64,000 bases of DNA, taken from Nelumbo lutea. Its lineage: Eukaryota > Streptophyta > Magnoliopsida > Proteales > Nelumbonaceae. Shown here piece by piece: positions 36,465-47,393 of this stretch (position 1 is the stretch's first letter; each line of letters opens with the position of its first letter). Location: positions 208,010,348 to 208,074,347 of the forward strand of contig JAKGHH010000001.1 of NCBI GenBank assembly GCA_022828595.1, given 5' to 3'. Under the pieces are notes generated by a model. The model had not been told where the DNA came from and did no database searches. It saw only the letters and a program-made list of their open reading frames with translations. Position numbers and translations under genes: made by a program.

Positions 36465-36847
36465 GGCTGCATTTGGAAACAATGCAAATAAGTGTGAATT
36501 CAAATATGTAAAGTGTAGAACGGTTCATATAAATTATAAAATTGGGTTAGTTTTGCACTGATAAATTTACCTTCTTATCAAACATACTTTTAGCTGTAAT
36601 GGATACAAACATGAATTTCAATAAAGTATATGCTTTTTTTTCATCAAAAGCCCACTTGAATGCAAAATTACTTCTTTTATATTGCTGTACTTTTACATCT
36701 TATTATCAATGTAAATATGTATTGGTCTGTCATTTGTCAATGCATAAATATAATATTGCTAAACACAGGCAAAAGTGAAACAGAGTGCAAATTTACCCTG
36801 AACCGGACAGGATTTACACTCTATTTGCATCGTTTACAAACGCAGCC
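36465..36847. mobile_element. Tourist-like MITE, 383 bp
   Basis: Ends are GGCTGCATTTGGAAACAATG and CATCGTTTACAAACGCAGCC, flanked by TGA on both sides (36462-36464, 36848-36850). TGA differs from the TTA/TAA of the other copies. Confidence 0.7.
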
Positions 36848-36850
36848 TGA

Positions 36851-37333
36851 ACAAACAAGTGCAGTTACAGACAAAATTAGGGCTGCCTAGCTAGCTAGAT
36901 CACTATCACTCCTTTCTCCTTCCTTGTAAGTAATTGAAAATGACCTAATTATAGGTGGTCTCCATCCAAACAATTTCATTCCAATACCAAAAATAACTAA
37001 ATGGCTAGAATATGAGAATAGGTGGCATAATCCAACGTGTCATGTGTGTGTGGTGTATAACACGTTCCTTTCTGTCAAGGTTGTCTCCTTTAATTTCTCT
37101 CTTTGGGCTTCCAAACAAAAGCTGAAGGGTTCTAGCCCAGGCTCTCTGAAAGCTGCTTATTATCTACTAATGAGATCCTCACAATTATTGAGTCTTTCTT
37201 TAGCATCTTTTTATGGAACCATTCACAAGTCTGGATGATTCAAATACATAGCTCTTCTTCTCTTGTTGTTTATTGTTCGAAATGCTTGAAAACTGACAAT
37301 CTCTATTAGAATTCTCTCAAATCGTCCCTTAGA
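36851..37333. other. Unassigned intergenic DNA
   Basis: No gene or bounded element recognised. Confidence 0.5.
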
Positions 37334-37341
37334 GTTCCATG

Positions 37342-37747
37342 TAGGGGCGGCAATGGACAGGTTTGGGTTGGACCCGTCCAAACCAAAATCAATTTGAACA
37401 GTTTGGACAGTCTAATATGACATTGAATTGGATAAGTTCATACATAATGGTTCAAGGTGTTTATTGGATTCGATTGGACCTGGTTCATCTATAATTGATT
37501 TATATAGGATTGTGTCAGATTGAACCAATATCTGATCTATTGAGAGATGTCAAGAGTAAAGGTCTCAATGGACTGAGTTTGGTTTGGATCTAATCTGAAT
37601 TAAAACCAATTTCAACAGATTGGACGATCAATAAGACACATTGAATTGGACCATTACCAGACTTAAATGTCCAAAGTATTTATCAGATTGGATTGACCTA
37701 ATGGACTCATATGGGACCAAGTTGGGTTCGGTACATTAACAGCCCTA
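37342..37747. mobile_element. hAT-type MITE, TAGGGGYGNCAATGG group
   Basis: Runs from TAGGGGCGGCAATGG to ATTAACAGCCCTA with a perfect 8-bp target duplication GTTCCATG (37334-37341, 37748-37755). The interior has ggatt/aatcc words like the elements at 12061 and 13158, with an internal start-like GGTCTCAATGG near 37560. Confidence 0.88.
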
Positions 37748-37755
37748 GTTCCATG

Positions 37756-38569
37756 GTTATGCTTTCTACATTCATGTCCTTTTAATGTTTTGGGTTAATA
37801 AGATTTTTCAGTAATATTGTCTTGGTCCATCACAATTTCTTGATTGCAATCACCAAATCTTTTCCAATGGGCCTTTCTAATGCAAAATATAGAATACTTT
37901 CATAGTTTCACTCAATCAAGGGTTTTAAAAATCAGAGTTTTGGTTCATAGAAAATAAAATAAAAGTTTATTATTTCATCAATCAAAAAAGACAGTATCAG
38001 AATTTTAGATATTTGAAAATCCAATACAAATACCATTAGAACCCATTAAAAAAAGAAATTCAACGGTTCTTGAAATATTCCAAAATTTTCATTAAAAAGT
38101 ACTCTGAATTATTCAAACATATATCTAAATTTCCCAAAATTTGGCCAAAGTAAACTTCAAATTTCAAAATGGTATAACATTTTGGTGGTGTAAGTTTATC
38201 CAAACTCAGAATTTTGGCCAGACTATGCCCATTTGGGAGGACTTCTCACATTTCGAGATGGGCCTCACATGAAAAATGCAGAAGCGAAGTTTGGTGAAAA
38301 AAATCCAAAATGTGGATTTTTGCCGTTTTCTGTGGCAGCTCAATCGAATCCTATAGAGAAAGTTAGAAACCCTTCCAAACGGGCGATTAAAGTCATTAGC
38401 TCAATCAATAGATAGTCTATTTTGTCTTTATGTGACTTTTGAGAAGCATGTAGCTTGATTCCTTAACTGCAAATGATGCGTAGCTTGATTGCTAAATCTG
38501 GGGGAGTCAAGAATCAGACCTACAGATGGAATCCCTCATTAAATTCCTAAAACCCTTACTACTTTAGGA
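37756..38569. other. Unassigned intergenic DNA
   Basis: No gene or bounded element recognised. Confidence 0.5.
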
Positions 38570-38765
38570 GTAGTTCGGACAGGCCCACTGCATATTTCTG
38601 AGATTTCTGATTTGTACTGGAGAACTGTAAACATTCAAAATGTCAAAAATCTCTACTTTATACATCAATGCATGCCCATGATTTGGCATCAATACCGAAT
38701 TGGGCACCCACCCCAACTGTACTTTGGGCCTAAAAATTTTGACCCTGGGCTGAACCATCATTCTC
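38570..38765. repeat. Dispersed repeat related to the 157-bp unit
   Basis: GCCCATGATTTGGCATCAAT and CCAACTGTACTTTGGGCCTA match the order of words in the 25338-25651 units and, inverted, in 45465-45605. Confidence 0.6.
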
Positions 38766-38845
38766 CCTACTACTTTTCAGTAACTAGTCCCTGGTAGCTA
38801 ACTAGCTTAATTATTAAAATCTGGGGCATTCCAACCTTGGATCTA

Positions 38846-39212
38846 AGGGTGTCAATGGATTGGGCAAAATCAATTTGGACAGATTGGATGGACTAAAAAC
38901 ACATAGTGGGTTGGACCAATCTGGTCCAAAATATTTATTAGATTGGACTATACCTGGTCCATCTGTGATAAATTTATATTGGATTTGATTTGATTAAGCT
39001 AATATCCGGTCTATTGATATAAGATAAGAATATAGGTGTCAATGGATTGGGTTTCGATTGAAACCAGTCTAAATTAAAATGAATTTAAACAAATTGGACT
39101 GGTCTAAAATGGTCCAAATTATTCATTGGATTGGATTGGACATGGTCCATTTGTAATGGATTCACATTGGCCTGGATTGAGTTAGACCAAATCCAGTCCA
39201 ATCGACACCCTA
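38846..39212. mobile_element. hAT-type MITE, GGGTGTCAATGG group, compound and worn
   Basis: Starts AAGGGTGTCAATGGATTGGG and ends AATCGACACCCTA. A second internal start (AGGTGTCAATGGATTGGG) at about 39033 again indicates joined or nested copies. No target duplication remains. Confidence 0.6.
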
Positions 39213-39362
39213 CTCGAGTCTATTATGGAATCACACCTATAACATTCCTACCTACTTATTGCTAACCAATGAGCAATGACTCATTGTCCATATCTGAACT
39301 CCAAAGAAAAAAAAAAAAAAATTGAGGGCTCTTAATGGGAAGACCATTATAGGCTAATTGTG

Positions 39363-39935
39363 GAGATGACAATTTTTCTCATTGAATTGGGCCCCTGCCC
39401 TGCCTCGTCCTGAATGGACTGGTTTTCCATGATTTTAAATGGTGATGGGTAGGGATGGAACTTTTGTGCCTTGAATTGGGGCAAGGTAGGAATGGGGTAG
39501 GTATTAGGGGTGACCACGAGCCAAGCCTTTTACGAGCTATTTGAACTCAGCTTGTGAAAAGTTTGGCTCAGCTTGATTTAAACCGAGTTTCGAGTTGAAT
39601 TCGAGCCCGATATATAGGTTCGTTTGTTAATCGAATTGAGCTCGAGCCCAATGAAGCTCGACTTATAAGGCTTGTGAACCTAATATTAAATAAATAATTT
39701 TTATTATATATACATATATATATAAGAAATAATTTTATTATATATAATAATATTTTATTTTTCATGTATAATAGTGAATAATTTTTATAATTCTTAATAT
39801 TTTGTCTAAAAAAAAATTATACATAAAAATTTTATTTTTCAAAAAAAAGACTTGGCTTATAGTTGAGCTCAAACAGAGCCGAGCTTGAACTTGTGAGTTA
39901 TGAACCGAACCGAGTTCGAGCTCAAATATTTATAA
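39363..39935. repeat. Two adjoining MITE-like fragments
   Basis: 39363-39506 contains GC-rich ccctgccctgcc/ggcaaggtaggaatgggg words as in 1533-1956 and 63190-63415. 39507-39935 starts TAGGGGTGACCACGAGCC and has gagctcgag/cttgtgag words at both ends around an AT-rich middle. No right-end motif or target duplication was found. Confidence 0.5.
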
Positions 39936-40082
39936 TATTTATAGTGATTCCAGGCGTATCTTAATTTTTTTTCGACACACATGCATATTCAAAGCATATC
40001 CTAATATATTTTTTAGAATTGCCTTTTTAATACACTTTGCGTTTTTAATACTTTAAACCTGGTGAAAGTAATTGTAAAGTTG

Positions 40083-40280
40083 GCTTAGTGAAAAGGAATC
40101 TATTATCGGAGTTTAGGTCTTCGTGTATTATGTCTTTTGAAGCTCGGAGGTTTGTTCACCGCAGCAGGAGCCCTGCCCCTTTGTTATCTTGCTCTCGAGA
40201 GTTGTACCAGCATTGATGACCTTCTCTATAGACGCCGGTCTGGTTACAATGGCCTTCTTCGTTCGTTCGACCGTAAATTA
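40083..40280. other. Possible second organelle-derived fragment
   Basis: The text around 40130-40270 (e.g. GTTATCTTGCTCTCGAGAG, GACGCCGGTCTGGTTACAAT) is much less AT-rich than its surroundings and lies about 300 bp from the rrn18 fragment. I cannot name the source gene, so the organellar origin is inferred only from composition and proximity. Confidence 0.25.
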
Positions 40281-40573
40281 TAATATCTCATTTAAAAAAT
40301 CTATGATATTTACATAAAATATTCAACCACTCTCGCAACGTTGCCGAGAACAATTCAACCTTCCACCCGCTTCAAATGCTTCCACCTTTTATAGATATCT
40401 TCTACCATTTTCCAATGGTGTTTTGGGGTTGGTTTACCCGAGTTGGGCAGTTGGGGGTAATGTAGAGAGAGATGGAGAGAGAAACGGATAGAGAGAGGTA
40501 TAAGGAAAGGAAGAAAAGAAATTGGAGGACCTGTCGTGAGGCTGGGAATGTCCTTAACGGGATGGTACTGACT

Positions 40574-40578
40574 TTCAT

Positions 40579-40632
<54 letters not shown>

Positions 40633-40812
40633 TATAACGAGCGAAACCCTCGTTTTGTGTTGCTGAGACAGTGCGCCTAAGGAGAAAGTCTTTGCAACCG
40701 AAGTGAGCCGAGGAGCCGAGTGACATGCCAGCGCTACTAATTGAGTGCCAGCACGTAGCTGTGCTGTCAGTAAGAAGGGAGCCGGCGCCTTTCGAAGCAC
40801 TTTCTAGTGTGA
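40574..40812 (+). pseudogene. Nuclear copy of mitochondrial rrn18 (NUMT fragment)
   Basis: Contains the universal small-subunit rRNA motif ACAGGTGCTGCATGGCTGTC, then GTCAGCTCGTGTCGTGAGAT, AAGTCCTATAACGAGCG and AACCC. It continues with AGGAGAAAGTCTTTGCAACC and TGAGTGCCAGCACGTAGC, which I recognise as the plant mitochondrial 18S rRNA version of this part, not the plastid 16S (plastids and bacteria differ after AACCC). Only about 240 nt of a roughly 1.9-kb gene are present, so it cannot form a ribosomal RNA. The left and right borders are approximate, because the flanks quickly become ordinary AT-rich nuclear sequence. Bacterial contamination is unlikely given the plant-specific insert and the continuous nuclear flanks. 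Confidence 0.85.
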
Positions 40813-40849
40813 ACCGAAGCAAGCAACGGATACCAACTAGACCAGAGGA

Positions 40850-41082
40850 AAGGGGATATTTTGGATTAAGTTAAATGATGAAGAAATTAAGGGCAAAAGG
40901 AACATTTCATCATTTTGTTATGATTTAATGATAATGACAATTGTCAAAAATAATAAGGGTGGTTTAAGACAATAATTAAACAATAAGGGTACAAATTGTC
41001 AATTATCTAAACAGTATGACTAATTTAAGAAATTTGCCCTTTTTAAAATGTTCTTTAAATTTTTTTTAAATTCCCAATACCC
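40850..41082. other. AT-rich intergenic DNA
   Basis: Contains aagggcaaaa and tttgcccttttt words like those of long-TIR elements; no boundaries seen. Confidence 0.4.
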
Positions 41083-41085
41083 TTA

Positions 41086-41185
41086 CGTTGTGTTTGGTTT
41101 GAAAGAAAAAGTAGGAAAAGGTAAGAAAACCTCTTTACAAATCTTGTATAAGTTTCCCTACCTTTCCTTCAAACCAAACATAGCC
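41086..41185. mobile_element. Tourist/Harbinger-type MITE, 100 bp
   Basis: Starts CGTTGTGTTTGGTTTGAAAG and ends CTTCAAACCAAACATAGCC, with TTA on both sides (41083-41085, 41186-41188). Same family as 25666 and 45724. Confidence 0.82.
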
Positions 41186-41346
41186 TTAGGGTCCCAAAAT
41201 CCCAAGGAAACATTTCGGTCCGTTGATACATCATGTCCCTACTAGTTCTAGGTCAAATAAATAATAGAGCAGAGAAAAAAAAAAAGCAAAAAGAACAAAC
41301 TAGAAATTGATCATGGGTGTTGGCAACTCCAGCATTTTCTTTTAGG

Positions 41347-41790
41347 TTAATTCCAAATCCCCATACTATGAGGAGTGTGTCACTTTACTACCCTAAACTA
41401 TCAAAAGTTGTAGATAACCCTTCCTCCAACTTAAAAAAAAAAAAAAAAGAAGGCAAAATGGTCATGTGTACATTATGTAAGATGTGACCACTTAAACTTC
41501 TTCATTTGACATTTAAGAGAAAAGGGCTTGTCTTCTATACTCTGCTTCTTTGGTGAAGAGAGGCTTTTAATTTGTTCAAAAGAAACCTTATGTTCTTTCT
41601 TCTATTGGATTTGATAATAAAATTCCACAACACATGAGAAACAAACAGCATTAATTTGGTCATTTTTACTATATTGTTTAACACCGCTTAGCTTATAATT
41701 AAAGTCGGGGCAGGTATTTGCAACTTTTGATAGTTTAGGTAGGAAAGTAACACACCCCATGATACAAGGGGGTTGTTGATCAATATAGCA
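41347..41790. mobile_element. Long-TIR element, about 440 bp
   Basis: ATGAGGAGTGTGTCACTTTA, then CTAAACTATCAAAAGTTG on the left are mirrored by CAACTTTTGATAGTTTAG and GTAACACACCCCATGATA on the right, giving arms of about 70 bp. Outer borders are approximate. Confidence 0.7.
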
Positions 41791-41840
41791 TTTTTTAGAA
41801 ATTGAAACTTCAATTCTATGAATATATGTAGTTTTTAAGG

Positions 41841-42342
41841 GATGTTTGATATGGCTTCTATTTATTAAATAAATGTTTGTACTTGATTTGTTTTCAAAAC
41901 TAAGAAAGTGATTGATAAATATTTTTCTATTGTTTGTTGCCATTTAGGCGCCACGAAGCACCAATTGGATGCTATTAGGCACCACATAAGCGGATCAGTA
42001 AGTAAACACCTTTGTGTTGGGGGAAATGTTAAAATGAAGTTTTTGTTTATTAGATAAACGGTGTCAGTTCATTGCCATGTAGGCATTTGTCCCAAATTGT
42101 TATTTGGTAGACATGTTTATCTAATAAACCTTTGTCTTGATTTACGTGCAACTCAACTGTTCGAGAAAGTTTCATTTTAACGTTTCCCCCAACACAAAGG
42201 TATTTATTTAATGTTTCGCTTATATGATGTCTAATTGTCAACAAACACTAGAAAAATATTTATTAACCACTTTTTCTTGGTTTTGAAAACAAATCAAATA
42301 TAAACATTTATTTAATAAACGAAAACCATACCAAACATCCAC
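41841..42342. mobile_element. Near-complete palindromic element, about 500 bp
   Basis: GGATGTTTGATATGG at the left end is mirrored by CCATACCAAACATCC at the right. Long internal stretches are mirrored too: TATTTATTAAATAAATGTTT against AAACATTTATTTAATAAA, and CACCTTTGTGTTGGGGGAAA against TTTCCCCCAACACAAAGG. The arms exceed 200 bp each. The short open frames inside are on these arms and are not genes. No target duplication was identified. Confidence 0.75.
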
Positions 42343-42492
42343 TAAGTTATCCATTAACAACATCCCCTAAGTTATACATTAACAACATCTCCTAAGTTAT
42401 CCATTAATTTCAGTTTGCTAACTGAACTTTTCATAGGTCCTCATCTCTTTCAACCGTTTTCACTATTTAATTAGTAAAATTAATTGATTTTG

Positions 42493-42864
42493 GTTACCTG
42501 ACTGGGTCCATTTTTTCCCAAACCCGTTTTTTCCCCCAAAATTATTGATTTTGGTTAGTAAACCGCTGAACCGGTCAGTTAACCGTTCAAACTGTTTTGA
42601 CTATTTTTCAAAATTTTTTATTTTTTATTATTTTTTGTCAGAACGGACCAGCCGTTTGGATCGAACGATTGGACCGTTTGAACCGATAATTGGACCCCTG
42701 ACCAGTTCGGTTTTAAAAACCATGCTTATGACTCTTTTACCCTTCATTTTGTTTCAAATTTTAAAAAAGAACGAGAACAATTGGACCGTTTGAACCGATA
42801 ATTGGACCCCTGACCAGTTCGGTTTTAAAAACCATGCTTATGACTCTTTTACCCTTCATTTTGA
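42493..42864. repeat. Duplicated hAT-MITE fragments with their flank
   Basis: 42493-42778 repeats 42977-43261 (MITE interior, right end and 50 bp of flank), but lacks the MITE's left terminus. 42779-42864 repeats only the last 60 bp of the MITE plus the flank CTTATGACTCTTTTACCC. Because flank is copied too, this arose by local duplication and not by transposition. Confidence 0.85.
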
Positions 42865-42934
42865 TGCAGCTGATGAATGCATTGGATTATGATATCAGAA
42901 AACTAAGGGTAAAAGAGTTAAAATACCTTATGAC

Positions 42935-43207
42935 CATGGTTTTCAAAATAGGATCGGACAAGAAAAATCGGGAATCGGTCACCTGACTGGGTCCGTTTTT
43001 TCCCAAACCCGCTTTTTCCCCCAAAATTATTGATTTTGGTTAGTAAACCGCTGAACCGGTCAGTTAACCGTTCAAACTGTTTTGACTATTTTTCAAAATT
43101 TTTTATTTTTTTATTTTTTGTCAGAACGGACCAGCCGTTTGGATCGAACGATTGGACCGTTTGAACCGATAATTGGACCCCTGACCAGTTCAGTTTTAAA
43201 AACCATG
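42935..43207. mobile_element. hAT-type MITE, CATGGTTTT family, copy 5
   Basis: Ends are CATGGTTTTCAAAATAGGAT and GTTTTAAAAACCATG, with a perfect 8-bp target duplication CTTATGAC (42927-42934, 43208-43215). It is the parent of the duplicated fragments at 42493-42864. Confidence 0.92.
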
Positions 43208-43261
43208 CTTATGACTCTTTTACCCTTCATTTTGTTTCAAATTTTAAAAAAGAACGAGAAG

Positions 43262-43935
43262 ACAAACTCTTGTTTAATCCATGCTCAGCCAAGGAAATTC
43301 TAATTAGGCATGACGTTGAGAAGTAGCTAACAACACCTTGACTTTGACCATATTTCAGTCTGTACAACAATAAGAAGCCAAATGAGTGTGACTGCTTGGT
43401 TGTAATTAACTACACTGTTTCAGATTTTCAAAACAAAAATGTCTCATCAATTAAAGAGGATAGAAGGGCAAAATAGGATTTTAAAAATTTTGAATGAATT
43501 CACTTGTGATGTTGCACTTCACTTACGGAGAGGGTATGTTTAAATCTAGTTGGGTCAGCCCAAAGGGTACATGTAAGTATTTTAGAAAATGCATATGTGT
43601 TTTTCATGTGGCAATATTAGATGGTGATGATGATCGTGTTTTCAGTTTTATTTCTTTATAATTTTTTTTTATATTTATATGTGTATAAAAAATTTATTAA
43701 TCATTTTTTTTTGTTTAATGTGATGAATATATGATATTAAAGATGTGTCTAAATTTTTTTTACAATTTTTTTGTATTTTTATGTTTCTATATTTTTTAAT
43801 TTTTATTATTTAATTATAACATCAATGGTTAATACACTTGACCTAAAAGATTGAATAGTGACCCATAACCAAACAAGAAAACAATCTACTTTTTGGTTGA
43901 TTTTAAATTTTGTATTTTATTTTCATCATCAATCA
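43262..43935. other. Unassigned intergenic DNA
   Basis: No gene or bounded element recognised. Confidence 0.5.
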
Positions 43936-44575
43936 AATTAATTCTTCTTTATCATACTTATGATCCATTTGATTCATAGAGAGGATTCAAATTAGAATCA
44001 GAATCACCTACTCCTGATGCCTATTTGGTTCAAGTGAAAATTGAATCGAAAGTCAATTTGAGGTTGGTTCAAGGCCAATTTGAGGTCTGTTCCATCCGGT
44101 TCCAAGTAGAACCTATCCATTTTGTTTTCATGTCAATAAAATTAATTCTTCTTTATCATACTTATGATCCATTTGATTCGTAGACAGGATTCAAATTAGA
44201 ATCGGAATCGCCTATTCATTATGCCTATTTGGTGCAAGTGAAAATTGAATCAAAAGCCAATTCAAGGTCGGAACCAATTCGAGGTTGGTTCCATCAGGTT
44301 CTAGATAAAACCTACCCATTTGCACACCCCTAATTGGTAGTATATTGGTATTTACTCTCCTAGTGTATACGATGAGCGATATATCTGACCTAGTATTGGA
44401 CTTTTGTATAGTTATAATGAAAGATTCCACTAGTTCCGGGTAGAACCTACTCATTTGCTCACCCCTAATTGGTAGTGTATGGTATTTACTATCCTAGTCT
44501 ATATGATGAGCGACATATCCCACCTAGTATTAGACTTTCGTAGAGTAATAATGAAAGATTCCACCTAAAATTGAG
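43936..44575. repeat. Two successive tandem duplications
   Basis: A unit starting AATTAATTCTTCTTTATCAT recurs at 44140 (period about 204 bp). A second unit starting CACCCCTAATTGGTAG at 44325 recurs at 44460 (period 135 bp). Open frames across them are repeat-derived. Confidence 0.75.
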
Positions 44576-44579
44576 CTTG

Positions 44580-45464
44580 CTCATTTGGTTTGTTTTCAAC
44601 TTGTTATGTCTTAAAATCAAACTTTTTCAGACATCAAACTATTCTCTTAATACCTCTTATTTTTCAGACTTCAAACATCAAACTTGACAACATTCATATT
44701 ATTAATTTGGCTCCAAAATGCCTTTCATGCATTTTATTCATTATTTATTATTAGTAATACTCACACTCTTATTATATAAAGCTTTTTAAATAATAATACT
44801 AAAATATTATTAAATAATTATTATTTTTAATATAATAATATTTATTAATATTTAAATATTTTATTACCATTATTTTTATTATTTTTGTTTATAATATTAA
44901 TTTTATTCTAAAAATAATGATTAATATCAATTTATTAATCTTAATTATAAATAAACATCCATTCTCATAATCAACTAGAGGGGCAAAATTGTAAAGTAAA
45001 CCATATTTAGCATTCAACATTCAGTTTTCAGCTTAATATTCTCATTTAGATATCAGATAAGGAAAAAAAAGCACCAACTTTCAAAGTACTTTTCTCAGAG
45101 GATTTTTGCCTTCTAGATATCAAACTTCAAACCAACATAACAACACCCATATCTCAATATATCCAATCCTATGGGTTTTTCGTGTTTTTGATGTTGGAGA
45201 AGCCCAGCATAAACCTTTTTTGTATCATAAAAGCCTGTTTGGAAAAATGGAAAAAAAAATCACTTAGCTTTTCACATTTACAAGAAACTACTTTGAACGA
45301 AAAGGTTGGTGACCAGTCAAATACTACAAAAGCGTTTTTTTTTTTTCAAAATTCCCATTTCAAAAAAAGACTTTTAAGAAGCCTGTTAGGCCAAAAAAGC
45401 AATCCCAAGAGTTGAGTTAATTGGCTTGAATTGTGTTAATATTTATGGAGAATGATCGATAACC
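44580..45464. other. Unassigned AT-rich DNA
   Basis: 44740-44960 is nearly pure A/T; no gene or bounded element recognised. Confidence 0.5.
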
Positions 45465-45605
45465 CCAGGGCCAGAATTTGTAGGCTCAAAGTACATTTGA
45501 GTTATGTGTCAACTCGGAATTGATGCCAATTCATGGGCGGGTATGGGTGCATAGAGTGTGGTTTTTGGACCTTCTGAATGTTTATACCTTTGTAGTGGGA
45601 ATCAG
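45465..45605. repeat. Inverted copy of the 157-bp-type dispersed repeat
   Basis: GGAATTGATGCCAATTCATG and GGGTATGGGTG are the reverse complement of the core words at 25338-25651. Confidence 0.6.
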
Positions 45606-45723
45606 AAATCTGCATTAGGTCTATCCGTACTTTTCCGTAATATTTATGTGGGGTTGGGGTGAGCCTTGACTGGTCACGTACTTGAATTGTAGCTGGTTTC
45701 CTATGTGGAGGCCCCGACTCTTA

Positions 45724-45852
45724 GGCTATGTTTGGTTTGAAGGAAAATGCAGGGAAATGAAGGAAAAGGTAGGGAAACCTTTACAAACCTTGTATAGGTT
45801 CCCCTATCTTTTCCTTCCTTTCCCTACCTTTTCTTTCGAACCAAACATAGCC
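45724..45852. mobile_element. Tourist/Harbinger-type MITE, 129 bp
   Basis: Ends are GGCTATGTTTGGTTTGAAGG and CTTTCGAACCAAACATAGCC, with a perfect TTA duplication (45721-45723, 45853-45855). Almost entirely inverted repeat. Confidence 0.88.
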
Positions 45853-46320
45853 TTAAGGTTGGGCCTGAATTGAGCCTTCGAAGGTAATTCCACTGTCTTG
45901 GTAACTTGAAAATAAATAATAAAGAAAGAAAGAAATAAAGAAAAAGAAGGGCAACAATGTACTAACAAAACCTTGATCACGGGCTTACCTAAGTCGTAGG
46001 TTTCCATAGTTCTCCATGTGACCCATTTTCAGAGGATCAGGATCAACCACCGATTAGACCTTACCTGTGAAATTAATCAATTTGATCAGATCATCAAGAT
46101 TTCACGTTTTCACCGGATTCATATTTTGCAGAGGAAATACAAAGCTCGAGAAAAAAAAAAAAACACTACAAAATTAATTAATACATCGAAACTCCTGAAA
46201 ATTTAGAGATAAGATTGACCACTTCCAAGAAAGTTTCCTCAAATAATCAACATTCAACAATATATAGACCAGAAAAGCAACTCATTCATCACAATAAGAA
46301 TAGATGAAATAAAATAAAAA

Positions 46321-46390
46321 CCAAACTAATCATAAGATGGGTCTCAATTTTCTGACCAAACTAATCATAAGATGGGTCTCAATTTTCTGA
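46321..46390. repeat. Perfect 35-bp tandem duplication
   Basis: A 35-bp unit starting CCAAACTAATCATAAGATGG occurs twice in a row without differences, so it is recent. Confidence 0.92.
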
Positions 46391-46869
46391 GCCACATCAG
46401 AAACAGATCCAAAGCCATGACCCAAGATTCTCACTCCACAATAATCTCTAGATTAGATTGCTAGAGCCCATTAGCAATCTCTTAGGGAGAGATGCATTAC
46501 TATGAATGCGTTTGTTGATGATCATCTAACCATATTCATGAACTATATATATGCAACATGAAGAAAGAGCATGACTAGATGGTCATCAACAAACATATTC
46601 ACTGCTGCAAAAATCTTGTAATTTGCCTTATGGATTAAGACTTAGAAAAATCCAAGTATACATATTGTCCTTGTTATATATTCAGAATCACAGGGAAAAA
46701 TAAATAGGGAATATTCATGGAATAATACCACCATAGAAGCATATGCTTGTGGATCTTCCTTGCTTACTGGTTGGTTGGTTTGAATGATGGTTGTTGGGTT
46801 TGATTGAACTTTGAAGGGTAGGACCCATGTGTGAAAACATTGTAAGCTAGCATTGTTTTTTATAATCCC

Positions 46870-47268
46870 CCCCTGAACTTTAGGATTTCATCATTTTGCT
46901 CCCTATTCCATTAACAGCTTAATAAAGATAAAATTAATAAATTGTTCATTCAAAATTTTACTAAGAGATAAGCTATGAAAAAAGACAAAAATGGGCTCGC
47001 TAATACACAATATTGGGTCATTGTTCTGTCAAACCCTTACCAAAGATTCAACAGATGCCATTGGCGAGGGTTTAGAAGCGCAGTACCCAGCCCAAAAGAG
47101 ATATTGTGATTTAACATATGCCCATTTCCATTATTCTGATAGCTTTTTCTCTCAATCCATCAAATCTGATAATGAGCAATTTATTAATGTAACCTTTACT
47201 GTCGACCCATTAACAGAGTAGGGGCAAAATGATGGAATCCAAAAATTCAGGGCACCTCCCTACCAAGC
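46870..47268. mobile_element. Long-TIR element, about 400 bp
   Basis: CCCTGAACTTTAGGATTTCA, then TCATTTTGC and CATTAACAG on the left are mirrored by CTGTTAATGGG (as cccattaacag), GCAAAATGATGGAATCC and ATTCAGGG on the right. It resembles the plant 'cccctgaactt' long-TIR style. Borders are approximate. Confidence 0.65.
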
Positions 47269-47393
47269 GATGCTCACACTGTATTCACAGCCACTTGCAG
47301 TTGTACGTTGGGAATATTGCCACATGAATAAAAACATAAAGTATGGGGATATTCTTATTCTTACAGTGCATGTAAGCAGTGATTTGTGAGGAC
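47269..47393. mobile_element. Foldback element, CTCACAG family, copy 3
   Basis: GATGCTCACACTG...TTCACAGCCACTTGCAG is partly mirrored by TGTAAGCAGTGATTTGTGAG. Central words GAATATTGCCACATGAAT and AAAACATAAAGTATGG match copy 2. It abuts the preceding long-TIR element. Confidence 0.55.

Noticed and set aside
40355..40822. Short minus-strand open frames over the rRNA fragment
   Set aside because: The region is ribosomal-RNA-derived on the plus strand, so frames across it are chance.
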